64,000 nucleotides of DNA from Cryphonectria parasitica EP155 (Eukaryota > Ascomycota > Sordariomycetes > Diaporthales > Cryphonectriaceae), in contig NW_024468912.1 in the NCBI RefSeq assembly GCF_011745365.1, forward strand, positions 4,278,001 through 4,342,000, given 5' to 3'. Below the pieces are notes generated by a model that saw only the letters and a program-made list of their open reading frames with translations, did no database searches and was not told the DNA's origin. Made by a program: the position numbers and the translations under genes. Of the stretch, positions 35,096 to 51,465 are shown piece by piece (positions within the stretch are counted from its first letter, which is position 1; every line of letters starts with the position of its first letter).

Positions 35096-37629
35096 ATGGC
35101 GGCCGTTGAAGACACCGACAACGACATCGCCATGGAGGGCGATATGCAAGACGGAGGAGGCATCGATCCGGCATGCGGTTTTGAACAGTTAGGCGCCGTG
35201 CCAACTTTTGACGACAGTTCGCCCTCAGATGAAACCGACGAGGCAGACGACCTGGACACCCCGCAACACTCTGTGGACCAGCAGCTACGGCCGGTGGTGA
35301 GACGCGCACAGCTGCCCACGGGCGTCTGCTACGATGACCGCATGAAGCTACACGCCAATGCTGATTTCGGCGGCAAGCCACACCACCCTGAGGATCCTGG
35401 CCGTATAGAGCGCATCTACCACAAGTTCAAGCAAGCAGGCCTGATCTTTCAGGGCAGCGAGGCGGACGCCATCGAGGTCAGACGCAAGAACCCCACGCTG
35501 TACATGTGGAAGATTCCGTGCAGGCAGGCGACCGAGAAGGAGATCTGCACGGTGCACCTGGAACGGCACTACGACTGGGTGCGCAGCCTGTCGGAGAAGT
35601 CGACCGAGGAACTGCGGTCCATTACCAAGTTGATGGACGCAGGTCGGGAGTCTATCTACGTAGGCAGCATGACCTTCGAGGCTGCCCTGATCTCTGCCGG
35701 CGGTGCTATTGAGACCTGCAAGGCCGTCGTCAGGGGCGATGTCAAGAACGCATTTGCCGTCATCCGTCCTCCAGGCCACCATGCTGAATATGACTGCCCC
35801 ATGGGCTTCTGCATGTTCAACAACGTGCCTGTTGCCGCCAAGGTCTGCCAGCTCGAGTACCCAGACCTGTGCCGCCGGATTCTGATCCTGGACTGGGACG
35901 TGCACCACGGCAACGGCATCCAGAACATCTTCTACGACAACCCCAACGTGCTCTACATCTCGACCCACGTCTACCAGAACGGCCACTTCTACCCTGCGCA
36001 GCCTGACGACCCCAACATCCCCGACGGCGGCCTGGACAAGTGCGGCGCAGATGGTGCCCAGGGCAAGAACATCAACATCGGCTGGCACGACCAGGGCATG
36101 GGCGACGGCGAGTACATGGCCGCCTTCCAGCGGATCATCATGCCCATCGCACAAGAGTTCAACCCAGACCTCGTCATCATCTCGGCAGGCTTCGACGCGG
36201 CCAACGGTGACGAGCTGGGCGGCTGCTTCGTGACCCCTGAATGCTACGCACACATGACACACATGCTCATGTCGCTCGCCAACGGCAAGGTCGCCGTGTG
36301 TCTCGAGGGTGGCTACAACCTGACCGCCATCTCCAACTCGGCGCTGGCCGTCGCCCAGACGCTGATGGGCGAGCCGCCGCCAACCCTGCACCTGCCCCAG
36401 ATCAACGCCGAGGCACACAAGACCCTGGAGCTGGTCAGGACCTACCAGGCGCCGTTCTGGCAGTGCATGCGGCCCGGGGTCATCGATGTCCCCGAGATCG
36501 AGAAGGAGGAGGGAAAGAGGCTGACGGATGTTCTGCGCACGTCTCAGCTCGTTGAGTTTGCCGAGAAATTTGACATGTACCCGCTGTATATCCAGCGCGA
36601 GGCACTGTTTCGCACGTACGACAACCAGGTGCTGGTCTCGCGGAATATAGAGTCCGCCAAGAACATCCTGGTCATCCTTCATGATCCGTAAGTTTTAGTT
36701 TCAACCCCCGCGAATGGGTCTCAGACTGCAGGCACATAACTGACAACCAGCAGACCTGAGCTGCTGGGACAGCCGGACAGCCTGAACAATACGATCCCCA
36801 GTGGTAATGCTTGGGTGGTAAGTTATCTTCCTGCCTGGCTAATCTAATGATAATGGAAAGGATATCTGACTAAAGACATCATGCTGATAAATCGAGAATA
36901 GGTGGATCAAACTCCAAAGTTCGTGGAATGGGCAGTTTCAAAGGACTTCGGCATCATGGACATTAACGTTCCTCGCTTTCCACCTGTAGGGTTCCCTTCC
37001 ACACCGCACCCACAAGCTGACCTGGGCAACTGACGTTTTTCTTCTCCTGGCAGAACTCGCAGCATTATATTCACCAGTCGGACGAGGCCAGGCTCCAGGC
37101 AGAGATCAGAGAGCTCGTCTGCTACCTCTGGGACAACTATCTGCAGCTCTATGACGGGGACCTCTTCATCATGGGCGTCGGCTTTGCGTACATCGGCATC
37201 AAAATCCTTCTTCTGAACAGGAGTGAGTCTCCTGCCCACCTTTGTTCCCCCCCCCCCCCCTTCCCATTCTCCTTTTCGTTATACGTTGCTAACAGCTGAG
37301 CCAACATAGACTGCAAATTCAAGTTCTCCGGTGTCATCAACTTCGTCAACGGTCCCCTGCGCCCGATCAAATCCGACGTCGATGAGCACCTCTCCACGTG
37401 GTACAAGCATAACTCGCGGGTATTTGTTGCTAGTAACCACCTGTGCTGGCTCGACGCGGGGTACGAGTCCAAGACGCGCAAGAAGCGCTTCGGCACGGTC
37501 ATCCGCAGTCCCGAGAAGGGGTTGAATGCCATGATGAGGCGCCACGCCGAAGAGGTACAAGAGTTCATCTGGGAACGGCGAGTTACGAGTGAGGGTGACA
37601 CAACGGAGGAGGATCCCATGGTCAGTTAA
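35096..37629 (+). CDS. hda1: Class II histone deacetylase Hda1/Clr3
   Basis: Five exons (35096-36687, 36754-36817, 36902-36985, 37054-37222, 37310-37629) give 742 residues. The deacetylase domain covers about residues 80-420. The paired catalytic histidines are H228 and H229 (PPGHHAEYD), and zinc ligands lie in DWDVHHG (D268, H270). The third zinc-binding aspartate should be in ISAGFDAANGD. The C-terminal part (about 530-730: AKNILVILHDP, LFIMGVGFAYIGIKILL, FSGVINFVNGP) is the Arb2-like domain typical of fungal Hda1/Clr3. Family members deacetylate histone H3 (Clr3 acts on H3K14) and silence heterochromatin; in Neurospora HDA-1 belongs to the HCHC complex with HP1, CDP-2 and CHAP. The fourth intron contains a run of 14 C. 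A long antisense frame is a codon-bias shadow. Confidence 0.95.
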
Positions 37630-39240
37630 GAGGGGGCGGTACTGAAGGATGATCGAGATGGGCAGCTGGCACTTAATGGGTTTAAAGAGGACGGTCGAGA
37701 GAAGTCTAGTGAGCCTTGCCATCGTCGAGATGAGAGGAAGATACAGGCGCTTGGGCGAGGCTTAGAATGGTTCTGTTTTCCCCTCTTTGTCATCATGTGG
37801 GACTTTGCGTCAAGAGTTGGGCACGGGGAATGTCTTCTTCCAGGATTCACCGCTCAGGGTTCACTACTACTAAACATGAAAACTGGACATGGCAGACTTG
37901 AGTAGCTTACTCTCAGGACGGAAACATTACGGACATTGCTTGCCGTGAGAAAGAAAGTAAGAAAAAGAAGAAGAGAAAGAGAAAAGAAGAAAAAAACCTC
38001 TGTGCTATAGTATCTGTATTGATACAAGGGAGTGTCCATGCATTGTAGTGCCCATTTTTGGGCATGTGAAAGTTTCGCCCGCGTTGAGGTGCTGACGAGG
38101 AACGCGTTATTTCTGGGTAGTCAAGTTGCTCTTGAATCTCGCCAGTCTCCTGAGAAGAAGCGAAGTACGAGACAGGACCAATATGCTCTGCAACAACACA
38201 CACTATCTGGCTGTACTAAGGCTCTTCAAACCGGTCAGAACGTATTCGTGCTAGTAGCCTCCTCTGAACCAGACAGAAGACGACCAAGTCGTTGTCATTT
38301 TCAAGCACTGCCGGCCAGGCCTGAAATTGGGCAGTCGCAGGCTGCACTTCAAGCCTAGCGGTGGTGGTTAGGCATGGCAGGTTTTTATCGATAAGGCTTA
38401 GTCAGCTAATTTTTTCCCGTTGGCCAGTGCGCAAGGCCTTCTCTCTTCAACCTCACCTTCCACTCAACTCCACTACAACAATCTCATCAGGTCGCGGCGT
38501 TTCTCATCGCATTCTTTTGCAGAAGCCCATTGTCTCATCATTCAAATAGGCGGATACCCCCAAGGCTACTGAATTTTAACATAGTTTCATGGGAACAGCG
38601 AGCCATCACTCCCACGTGTGCCTGTCCTCGTTTCGACTGTCAGGTTGAAAACACGGGAAAGTCTGCTGCGCTCCGACGTTTTCCTCTCTTATTGTTCTGT
38701 TTAGCCACCTCCCATTGAGGTTCATCTCAAGATGGAGCGAGCAGACCGTACTAGAAGGTCAGTAAAAACAATAATGAATTTCGATGCCAGTTTCCATTTG
38801 CTTCTAATCACTGCTTCCACCTGTTGTTTTTTCCTTCTGTTATCATCTTTACGTATCTGCGAGACGGATCGAAACAATGAGGCTACTTCATTTTCGATCC
38901 ATTGTGCCTGGTGTCAATGCGAAACCCGCATCGAGGGGCCTCAAGTGTGTCCCTCGAGATATATTTCAACCTGAGAGCCGGTTCTGGGCCTGGAAAATAC
39001 TTCAACCTCCAAACTTCGAGATCTTGGAAAAGGAGCCAGCATACGCAAGTATCTCTTGTCGACTTGGACCACATCACCCTTCTCGACTCCCTCAACATCA
39101 CGTCTCGACCAAATTAGGCTTATTGCCTGTCTCACTTCGACCTCAAAGCCGACCGAGCCAAATCTATTCCCCCACCTTCTCAACTCTGTGTCTCTCACCC
39201 TCCTTGGTCATCGTCCTCACCTACGTCAAATTTCGCCAAG
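37630..39240. other. Intergenic, hda1 to the RS-protein gene
   Basis: It holds the hda1 3' UTR (an A/G-rich tract at 37945-37996) and probably a long leader of the RS-protein gene. The final 150 bases are A/C-rich and lead into the start context GCCAAGATGG. No separate gene is supported. Confidence 0.55.
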
Positions 39241-42200
39241 ATGGATGCCGTCACCTCACGATCTTTCCCTACGCCTGAGGAGATCTCAACGCGCATGGCT
39301 CTCGACCGCCTCCTCAATCCCGTTCAGGACGCTTCCCCATCTCCGCCTGCTTCTGCATACGATGACGAATACTATGAAGAGGTTATCATCGAGCGCTCGG
39401 CCTCCTTCGCCTACGGCAGTCCTCCTCACCACCTCCTCGAACATAATTCTCGTTCGTTCCCAGGACACCCAGCGTTCTCCAACAGCTCAATGCAGAGCCT
39501 GCTTTTGTGTGAGGGCTTTGACCAGGTCCCTACCGCCGATGAGTCGGCTCTACTGGAATGGTACGGCGATGCCCCCTTCGAAGAGTCCGAGTCCACTCCA
39601 GAACTTACTCCGTCCACGGGGAAATCAGTCTCTACCAGTGGGTCCGAGAATGGCTTGCAGTTGGTGGACCAGGAGTCTGGGACAGACCCTACCACTGTGA
39701 AGGACGAACGGGTCGAGAATATGGGCTTTGAGGATACGGACTCCGAGAAGATAAACGTCGAGAATGGCCCCTCCTTGAACGCCACAGATTCCATGTACCG
39801 ACAGCCTCTGCAGCCTTTGTCCTGCGAGCCAGAAGCCGCCTGTCTGCTTAACGAACTACAGACCCAGTATGATCGGGAGTCCCTACCCTCGAGCGGCATC
39901 TGGACCTCTCCGTCTACGCTCTGTGCACCAAACAAGTCGTGGAGCTCTGCTCCAGAGGACAAGGGATTCGGCGGAGAGCTCTCTATGACTTTGCTCCCGT
40001 CCATCAAATCTTCCGGAACCAGTCGCTCACTAGGCCCCGAATACGGACGCCGCGAGAACGTACAGGCTCACGAAGATTTGGAGATCCTTGGGGACCCTGG
40101 TGCAAACACAATCAACTCGAACAGCGATTTCGAGATCTGGGTCGACAACGGCGACAATGGCAGTGTCGCTGCACACGACGCCGCAGCTGGCAAGGATGAC
40201 GATGAGATGATCGATGTCACCTCTAGTTTGGAAACATCAGCTGTTGCTTGTCATGGGGCTGATCTCGCATGCATTGGCACGTGGCAGGGAGCTTCTGCCC
40301 CTCCCACCAGTCCGATCAATTTCGAGGATCAGGCGGGCTACAGCCACTCCAATGGAGCCCAGGCTCGCAGGGCATCTTCCACCAGCAACGGGGCGTACGA
40401 AGCCTCTCATCACGAGACAAGACCTCGGAGCTCCTGGACCCCAGCCCCAATCCAAGGACTGTCTGCTTGCGAACCCTCCTACCCAAGTGACCGTCCCACG
40501 GGTTCCTTTTCATTTTCGTCTACGCGCAGGAAGCAGTCTCGGAGGTATCTTACTAACCCAGACATCATCAGGTATGAGGACGGGGAGGTTCTTCGCTACG
40601 GAGCCGGAGAGTCTTACAGGCCGTTTAACCGAGACCGAGAGCGCTCTCCTCCACGCAGAACTCGAAGCCCTCCAAGGGATCGCGAGAGGGAGAGAGATCG
40701 AGATATGGCTAGAGACAGAGATGTTCGGGCACGCACGCCACCTGGTGCGAGCGACAGCTACGTCCCGAAGAGGTCGCCCAGACGCCGTTCACGCAGCCCT
40801 GATCGATACAGGGGACCAGACCGTGCGCGCGACAGTGGCGGTGAGAGCTGGCGGCGCAGGGACGACAGTCGGGGCCGGGCTCGAAGCCCCATCAGGCGTG
40901 CCTCACCTCGACGAAGCCCACGTCGGTCTCCCAACCGCTATTCGCCGCCTCCGAGACGGGATGATAGGTTTGACAGGGTCCGCTCTCCCCGCCGAGACTT
41001 TGACATCCGTGACCGGTAAGCTCCAACTTTCACTTCCTTCGATTTTTCTCCCCACTTTCTTCCCACTTCACTTTTCCCTCCCGCCCAATCCAAATCCACC
41101 AACCAACAAACAACAAAATCGAAAAAAAAATATGGGACGCTGGGATCATTTGTATTGGCGTCCAAGCTCACGTCCTTCTCTTAGGCGCAGATCTCGGTCA
41201 CCATTGGATCGCGACCGTCGTGAGCGGGCTCGCTCACCTCTCCGCCGATCTCCACCGCCTGCACGCGGCGGCGTGGCCTACCGTCCTCGCTCGCGCTCTC
41301 CCGACCGCCGCGACGACCGATATGGCCCAGGTTCCACTTACAGACGGCCCTCGCCCACGAGAGAACGAGAGTCAGCCGTCCCGTCTGCGATCACGTCGCG
41401 CTCCAACTCGCGCTCACGCGTCTCGTCGCCTCGGCCTGCGTCACGTGGATATGACAACCGCTCCCGCCAGCACTCGCCTCTGCCTCACTCTCCTGCTGGC
41501 CTGAGTGACGTAAACGCCATTCCAGTTCGCAATGCTACGCCCAGACACCAAACCCCTCTCAGGTCTCCTCCACGCGCCCGATCCCCCCCACGTGCCAGAT
41601 CCCCTCCACGCGCCAAGTCTCCGCCACGAGGTCCTGCGGCCTTGAGAGCACCGCCTACAGGCCCAAGCGCGACCAGAAACCTCACATCTCACAACGCTGC
41701 GCCTGCGCCTGCGCCCTCGCGGTATCCTACCACTCCTGCAATTCCACACACACGTGCAGACGCCACCAGCCCCACCGTCCCTCCGTCTGGACCTCGCGGC
41801 TATGTACCTCCTGCTCGTGGTGGCGGCTTCGCAGCACGAGGCGGCGGCCGTGGGGCCTGGTCTGCCACAGCTTCCCGCTTCGCACCGCCACCAGTCTCCC
41901 CAGCGACGCCTCATTCGGTCAACGCCGTACCAACCGGTCCGCGCGCCTCCATCTCGGCCGCCTCCTCACCGTCTGTCACGACCAAGCCCTTCAACCCACC
42001 TACCGGCCCCGCCGCACAAGGTGGACAGCGCATGACCCTCGCACAGAACCTCATCGCAGGCATGCCCCCCATCATCCCCGGCGGCAAGCTCGACCCGTCC
42101 TCGGCACCCCTCATGACGGGCGTCACCAGGGAACTGGAGGCACACCACAGACGCCTCAAAGAGGAGGAGGAGCGGATCCGCGGCGAGCTCAAGGCCAAGG

Positions 42201-42337
42201 ACGAGAAGCTCCGCGCTGCGCTCCGCATGTGGGACAGGCTCGAGCACGAGAGCGAGTCGTTCAAGCTCAAGAGTGACCTGTCAGAACAGAGCATCAAGAC
42301 CATTGCAGGCGAGGGGGCTGGCGGCGCCGCCTTCTAG
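39241..42337 (+). CDS. Arginine/serine-rich (RS) nuclear protein
   Basis: Two exons (39241-41015 and 41185-42337) give 975 residues. The donor is GTAAGC. The acceptor at 41184 follows a CTCAC branch-like site and a pyrimidine tract; an upstream AG at 41166 would add six residues in frame. Residues 1-430 are acidic and Ser-rich, with no known domain. Residues about 440-720 are a dense RS region (RERSPPRRTRSPPRDRERER; SPPRARSPPRA repeats). A Pro/Arg/Gly-rich part follows (FAARGGGRGAW), then a C-terminal coiled coil (LEAHHRRLKEEEERIRGELK). RS regions are phosphorylated by SR kinases and occur in splicing and nuclear-speckle proteins. No RNA-recognition motif is visible, so a scaffold role is more likely than direct sequence-specific RNA binding. 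Confidence 0.8.
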
Positions 42338-43485
42338 TGAGCTGTGCGCGTGCTGCTACACTAGGCTACCCTGTTTCCACAGCAAGGGCAGCGTGCTCTC
42401 TCGACACATATGGGCAAACATACACACACGAAGACTTATCACTACTACGTGCCCTGCCTACCAAAATGGGGACAGATCATTTTTCAACAGGGTGGAGATG
42501 AGAAGAGGAAGTAATTTCATGGGTAATAAAGCTGTGTGTAGCTAAAGGGTCAAGAGCTGGGTACGCTGGACCACCATACAATATTTATAGCGAACCCTGA
42601 AGCTCGCCACCTTCGACCTTCCACGCACCTTTGAACAACGGGAGACATTGGCAGTGTGGTGTCAAATAAGAATCCCCCCCCCCCCCTCCTTTTCAAACAA
42701 AAACAACCACCACCACAAGAGAAACATACATACTTTGTTGAACGGCACGGCACGGCAAGGCGTCAGGAGTACCGGACTATGCAAAGGCTGATTGGGTTTA
42801 GCTGGTTGGCTGGATAGACATCAGCGTGCGTTGGACTTGGGGAACAGGCAATTGTGAAAGCAAAGGGCGAGTTGGAGTGGGCACGATCCTTTCCGGAGAG
42901 GAGCAATGAGGAACGGACTGTAAAGAGGAAGAGCGATCGTATTCATTACATTACATGGTCTGCACTGCTAATTACAGATACCTTTTTTTCTAATTCCTCT
43001 TTTCAGAAGCCTGATGAAACTGCGTGCAACGGCTGGCTGCTTCACAAGGTGCGAGAATGTGTGTATACACGGATGAATTTGACCATCCAGCCAAGTCGCA
43101 GGTTTATGATTTTGATATTTGAACGGGTTCACAACAAAATGCACAGATGCCCTGTAGTTCGATGACTTCGTCTATAGTACTACTAAGGTGGTCCTCATTT
43201 AATCTGATTTTTTTGTTATTTATTAGGAGTCGCATACGTAGCTAACTACCACTGCACTAGGCCACACTCCCCACGGCGCCGACCCAAGCCTTGGTTGTCA
43301 TGGCCGCAATAGTCGTTGTGACGTTACCGACTTTTTCTTCGCTGCCCCTTTTTAGTTTGTTTTGGTTCATTGCCTTTCCATAATTCCCCCATGGGTTTGT
43401 TTCATTATTGAAAAGCAGGCTTCGCAGTCTCCGAGACGACGGGAACGGCGCCGTTGACGCCGTGTTCCAAGGTGTTGGTCGCAGT
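42338..43485. other. Convergent gap, RS-protein gene and gpd1
   Basis: The 3' ends of two converging genes. A run of 13 C (42674-42686) is present. The open frames here are short and lack motifs, so I see no gene. Confidence 0.6.
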
Positions 43486-47401
<3,916 letters not shown>

Positions 47402-48910
47402 TCAAAAAGACTCAACGCTTGACCATTGACCATCATTGTTGGCAGACATACTCAGTGTCGCGGGGTCGCCAGCCACATGAAGCAGTCGAACCTGCGTGCC
47501 CCAGCCGACGCTCGCAATGCCGCCCTGAACCGTACCCCAGTCGGCAACGTGTGTCTGCGTCCAATTCGCGCTGGACCCGTTTGCCCACATGCCATACAGA
47601 CCTCCCGTCGAAGACACGTAATAGAGATGGTGTTGGTTCAACTCTGGCACGAAGCAACTCGAGAACATATCGTCTGTGCTCCAGCCTGGCGGATCGGACG
47701 AGACAATGGCAACGGCTGCGCTGTTGTCAGTAACTCGCCTCCAAGCTGAAAGGACGGAGCACCTGGAGGCTCTCTCTTACCTGGTGTATTCCCCGGCCCC
47801 GCCGCGTCACTGTACAGGAAGGTTTCGAATTCTTTAGTGTTCTTGTTCACAAAGATAACCTGCAGTGTGTCCTCGTCTGGATCCAAGTTAACGGAAATAT
47901 CGGAGCCAGCATACGAAGCGCTTCCGAGCACCGTGTCCTGCCAGCCATCCGCCTCCCCGCTCGTTCCACTCAAGACTCTCACGCCGTGTGAACCCGCTTT
48001 ATAAAACACTCGAGCCTGGACATTATCGGAGACAAGGGTCGCAGCGAGGCCAGACGTGTTGACGACGCCGTTGGTAGCATTAGCGCTGATGACTGTTGCA
48101 TCCGAGACGGTGCAGTTCTCGGCGTTGAGAGAACACTGCAGGGTCACCTGGCAGATAGTCGACATTGACGAATCATTTGTGTCCTCGGATAAGTAGAATA
48201 CGTTGGTCATGATCCCGTCGCTCGCCGTCGTGTTAGTGGTCGTGACAGCGATAGGAGTCTTGCGCTGGGGCGCAGGCGACAACGACAGCCTCTGCTCTCC
48301 AGAGGCCTGGTCGTTCCAGACGAGTCGGTATAACAGGTCGGATGTGTTCAGATCCTGATATACAACCTGGACATTTGTGCCAGTCGACCCCGTCACATTC
48401 ATGGCCGCCGCCCCGATATGTCTATTTGCTGCAGCCATGGGCGACGACGACGAGGTCGAGCTACCTCCTGCATTGCCCCCGCCGCTTCCGATTCTGCTGG
48501 AGCCAACCACCGCCCCGACGACGGCTCCGACAATCACAAGAGCGGAGACTGCCCCTGCCAGCATCCAGAAGACCCGTCTCCTCAGTCCAAAGATGGTTCT
48601 CCTGCGCGGCGGCTTCTCCAAGACCGGAGCCGATGATTCCGCGTCTTTTTTTGGTGGGCTATGCCCTTCGGGCTCGAATGAGTGTTGTGCATCGCTCACG
48701 TATAGGCCATGGCCATATCCAAGGGGTCTGGAATCCCAAGTGTCTATGACTGTGACTTGCGGGAGGGAGGATTCTGGCCCGAGTGTCTCCCAATGTGTAC
48801 CCTGCGAAGGAACCTCGGCCGGGATGGGATATCTTTCTTCATCTCTCTGCAAAGGATTCAGCCAGGGTTCCGCGGATAGACGTGCAAGCTCTCCCGGGAC
48901 AACTCACCAT
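47402..48910 (-). CDS. Type II membrane glycoprotein with lectin-like ectodomain
   Basis: Three coding exons: the ATG alone (48910-48908), then 48846-47781 and 47745-47402, together 470 residues. A GTGAGT donor follows the ATG immediately, and TTTGCAG precedes AGAGATGAAG; no other in-frame ATG exists before the membrane segment. Residues 1-85 are cytosolic. A single hydrophobic segment follows (MLAGAVSALVIVGAVVGAVVG, about 90-112, given without its edges), then a Gly/Ser-rich stalk. The ectodomain of ~320 residues has many N-x-S/T sites. Its repeated short strands (LLYRLVW, LYYVSSTGGLYGMWANGS) recall the blades of fungal fucose-lectin-like propellers, a weak resemblance. The probable location is plasma membrane or cell surface, with unknown ligand. 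Confidence 0.75.
48847..48907 (-). other. Intron directly after the start codon of the glycoprotein gene
   Basis: This 61-nt intron has a GTGAGT donor adjacent to the ATG, a GGCTGAATC branch-like site and a TTTGCAG acceptor. It is phase 0 and joins ATG to AGA. Without it the long downstream frame has no ATG for about 85 codons. Confidence 0.7.
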
Positions 48911-51465
48911 GGCGGACGCAGCGTGTGGGGGACTGTCTGTTGGATGGGTGGAATATTCCTGTCCCTCGTTTTGCTCGCAGCCTGAAGGAAGTGACATTGG
49001 TAAATGCTGATACCCTACGGTTCATCATGTCCTGTTGTCTTGTGGTCCTTAGCCTGTCCCAGGAAGAGTGATTGCAATAAGTCATGACTGCGCGTTGAGG
49101 GTATATATGTCGAATCACACGGCGTCGATGTCATTCTTCAGGATCATCGGTTACAGCCGATGAGACGGCCGCAGGGGTGAGGTGTACCAATCACGACAAT
49201 TGGCTGAAGTCTCACCTCTCAGCTGGTGTATATCTATCTGGCCAATCTGCTGAGACCCATGAGGGATCCATAGACCTGATGAGGAATGCCTAGCATTCCA
49301 TACGCCTTGGCGTGGCTGGATGGCTCTGATCTCAACCCAGCTTACTCTCGCTCCAGGGGTTCGCCAATGGGGGCCTCAACACGGTAGGGCTGGGATGGAT
49401 AAAAAGATGGAGGCGGCATGGGTTGACAGGCATGCCCTTTCTGCTGGACCTTCAAGATTTGCGGAGTACAATTGTCACGAGGCTCCTGTTGATCAAGCAA
49501 TTCTCAATGCCAACTGGCTATTAGTGGTGGGCCGTCCAATGTACCAGCATGTGTTGGTGAATTCATTCTGCAGTTCGGAACCCTAGCCACAGCGTCAACA
49601 CGACAAAAGACCGTAAAGGCGAGCCGAGCTGCAGGAGATTGCTCATATCGCGAACAGCCTCCCTCAACTGCTGCTGGGCGAGGAAAGTCTCGCCTTCAAA
49701 CGGCCATTCTTTACCCCAGTTTTGAGTTGGCGTTGACCCGGAAGCACGGTAAGTCGATTGTAACGTTGGATGCCCGCCCCCTCTCCCTCCTCAATTCTTT
49801 TATTCTTTTTATTGATATTCCGCTGGGTTGTGACAGTCATTTTCTTATTTTTTATTTTCCCTTGACAATAACGATTACGGCAGCAGACAGTTTTCATGAT
49901 CTTCAATAACAGTTCCGCCATACGGTAGACGGGTCACGGTGACGGCCGGTCGGGACGATGCTCCGCAATTGGGACCGGCGAGTGAGATCTGATACGCCGT
50001 ACAAAGACCACGGGGTCGTCCATGGCCACAAGAGGTGGAATACCAGCACAACCTCTCGAACAGGCTTCTGCACCCTTCCCCTTTTAGCCCCCACGTGTCG
50101 GCTGTCGGTCTGGCCAGTTTAGCCTTCTCGGTCGTATTTCCTCCTGTGACATGAGAATCTAGATTCTCGTGGCATCATAGTTCACTTGTCCATTGTGGAT
50201 ACCGTTCCTTCAGCTCCCAGTACAAGCATGTGGTCATCTCCATCTTTGTCGCTGCCATGGCCCAATGACCTTGTTTCTAAGCAATATGACCAAGATCCGA
50301 GCTCTTGGCGATAGCTGGCCCAAGAGCTGGAAGAGAGATAATGAGGAGAGACATCGTACCCGCCCTAAGAGGCCTCTAAGAGAGCTTTCGGCAGTTGGGA
50401 TCTGCCGCGATTCACATACTTCTCTCGGAAGACAACCGGGTCGTCCTAGGTATCATGCTTATTTGTGCAGTTAGGCTGTTCACGCGTAGTCACAGCGCGA
50501 GGTGGTTGGAGGACTATGTTGAGGACATGTTCTGGACGCGTTTGTATACATGCTAGGGGCAAGTGCTTCCAGTCCTAGACCGACATTGCCGAGTTATCGT
50601 GTCATGAATGTTTATCTAGTATTGAGTCACCAAGCTCGTGGCTGCTCTTGCATCTGATTGACTTCATGCCTGGATTCGGGGCAGGGGGTCCGTCGTTGGG
50701 AATCCAGCTCTCACACCTTCCATATTGAATAAAGGCCACTAACCCAGAATTTCCTCTGCAAACATGAAAAACGTTGAATCATCATCACCAACACCTCAGT
50801 CACTTTGTTTACTATTGATCTATCCTTTGCGTCTCGGCTCCCTCCGCGTGAATTAGCACCTGGTGCTATCAGAGCCGGTCTCTTGTGTCTGTCTATCAGC
50901 CCATGCAGAAAGCTCACGATGGCTGGTGATTTGCTATGACTGTTGTCTGTCGCTCGACATGTGACAATACATCTCTGATAAAGCTGCGTTGAAGTGGTCG
51001 GTGTTGTTGTTTCTTGTTGACGAGCCAACGAGCGCATCTGATGAGCGCTAGGTGACGACGGTTTCCTGCTATTCGCCCAAGGCTTCTACACCTATTGAAT
51101 AGACTGGAAACTGCGTCCTGGCTCACGCACCGCCGTCTGGGCTTGGGAAGAGCTAAGATAAGTTCGTCAGAGACACTCCTAGTCACAAGACTCATTATCG
51201 ACAATCGTAAAAGTACGATGATCTAGTATGTCTGTGGTACACCAAACTGAGAATAATTCTCGAGGCCCCTCAGAATATAAATATGTGCATACCGTCCCCG
51301 TCTGCAGAATCATTTTCTCTTTTTCCCTCCATCCTTTTCCTCCATCATTAAACCACACCACATGATGGACTCCCTAAGAGGGTCTGGGACATTCAGATCA
51401 AACCCGGCCCGCCACCAGCTCAAGTACACAGCCCACGATCAAGAGAGCCCTTCCCGTCAGGAACC
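48911..51465. other. Divergent intergenic region, glycoprotein and acidic-protein genes
   Basis: No gene is supported. One 88-codon ATG-started frame (49320-49586) has no motif or codon bias. T-rich sequence occurs near 49790-49870. The final 150 bases are the likely 5' UTR of the next gene. Confidence 0.5.

Noticed and set aside
35348..36682. Long open frame (444 codons) antisense to hda1
   Set aside because: It mirrors the GC3 bias of hda1; the sense frame has complete HDAC motifs and the antisense peptide resembles nothing.
37247..37260. C14 run in hda1 intron 4 (and C13 at 42674-42686)
   Set aside because: Simple homopolymers in non-coding DNA; no effect on the gene model.
40214..41166. 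Upstream part of the other frame that opens before the RS-protein second exon
   Set aside because: Before 41185 this frame is a shadow of exon 1; splicing with the GTAAGC donor at 41016 joins the real frames.
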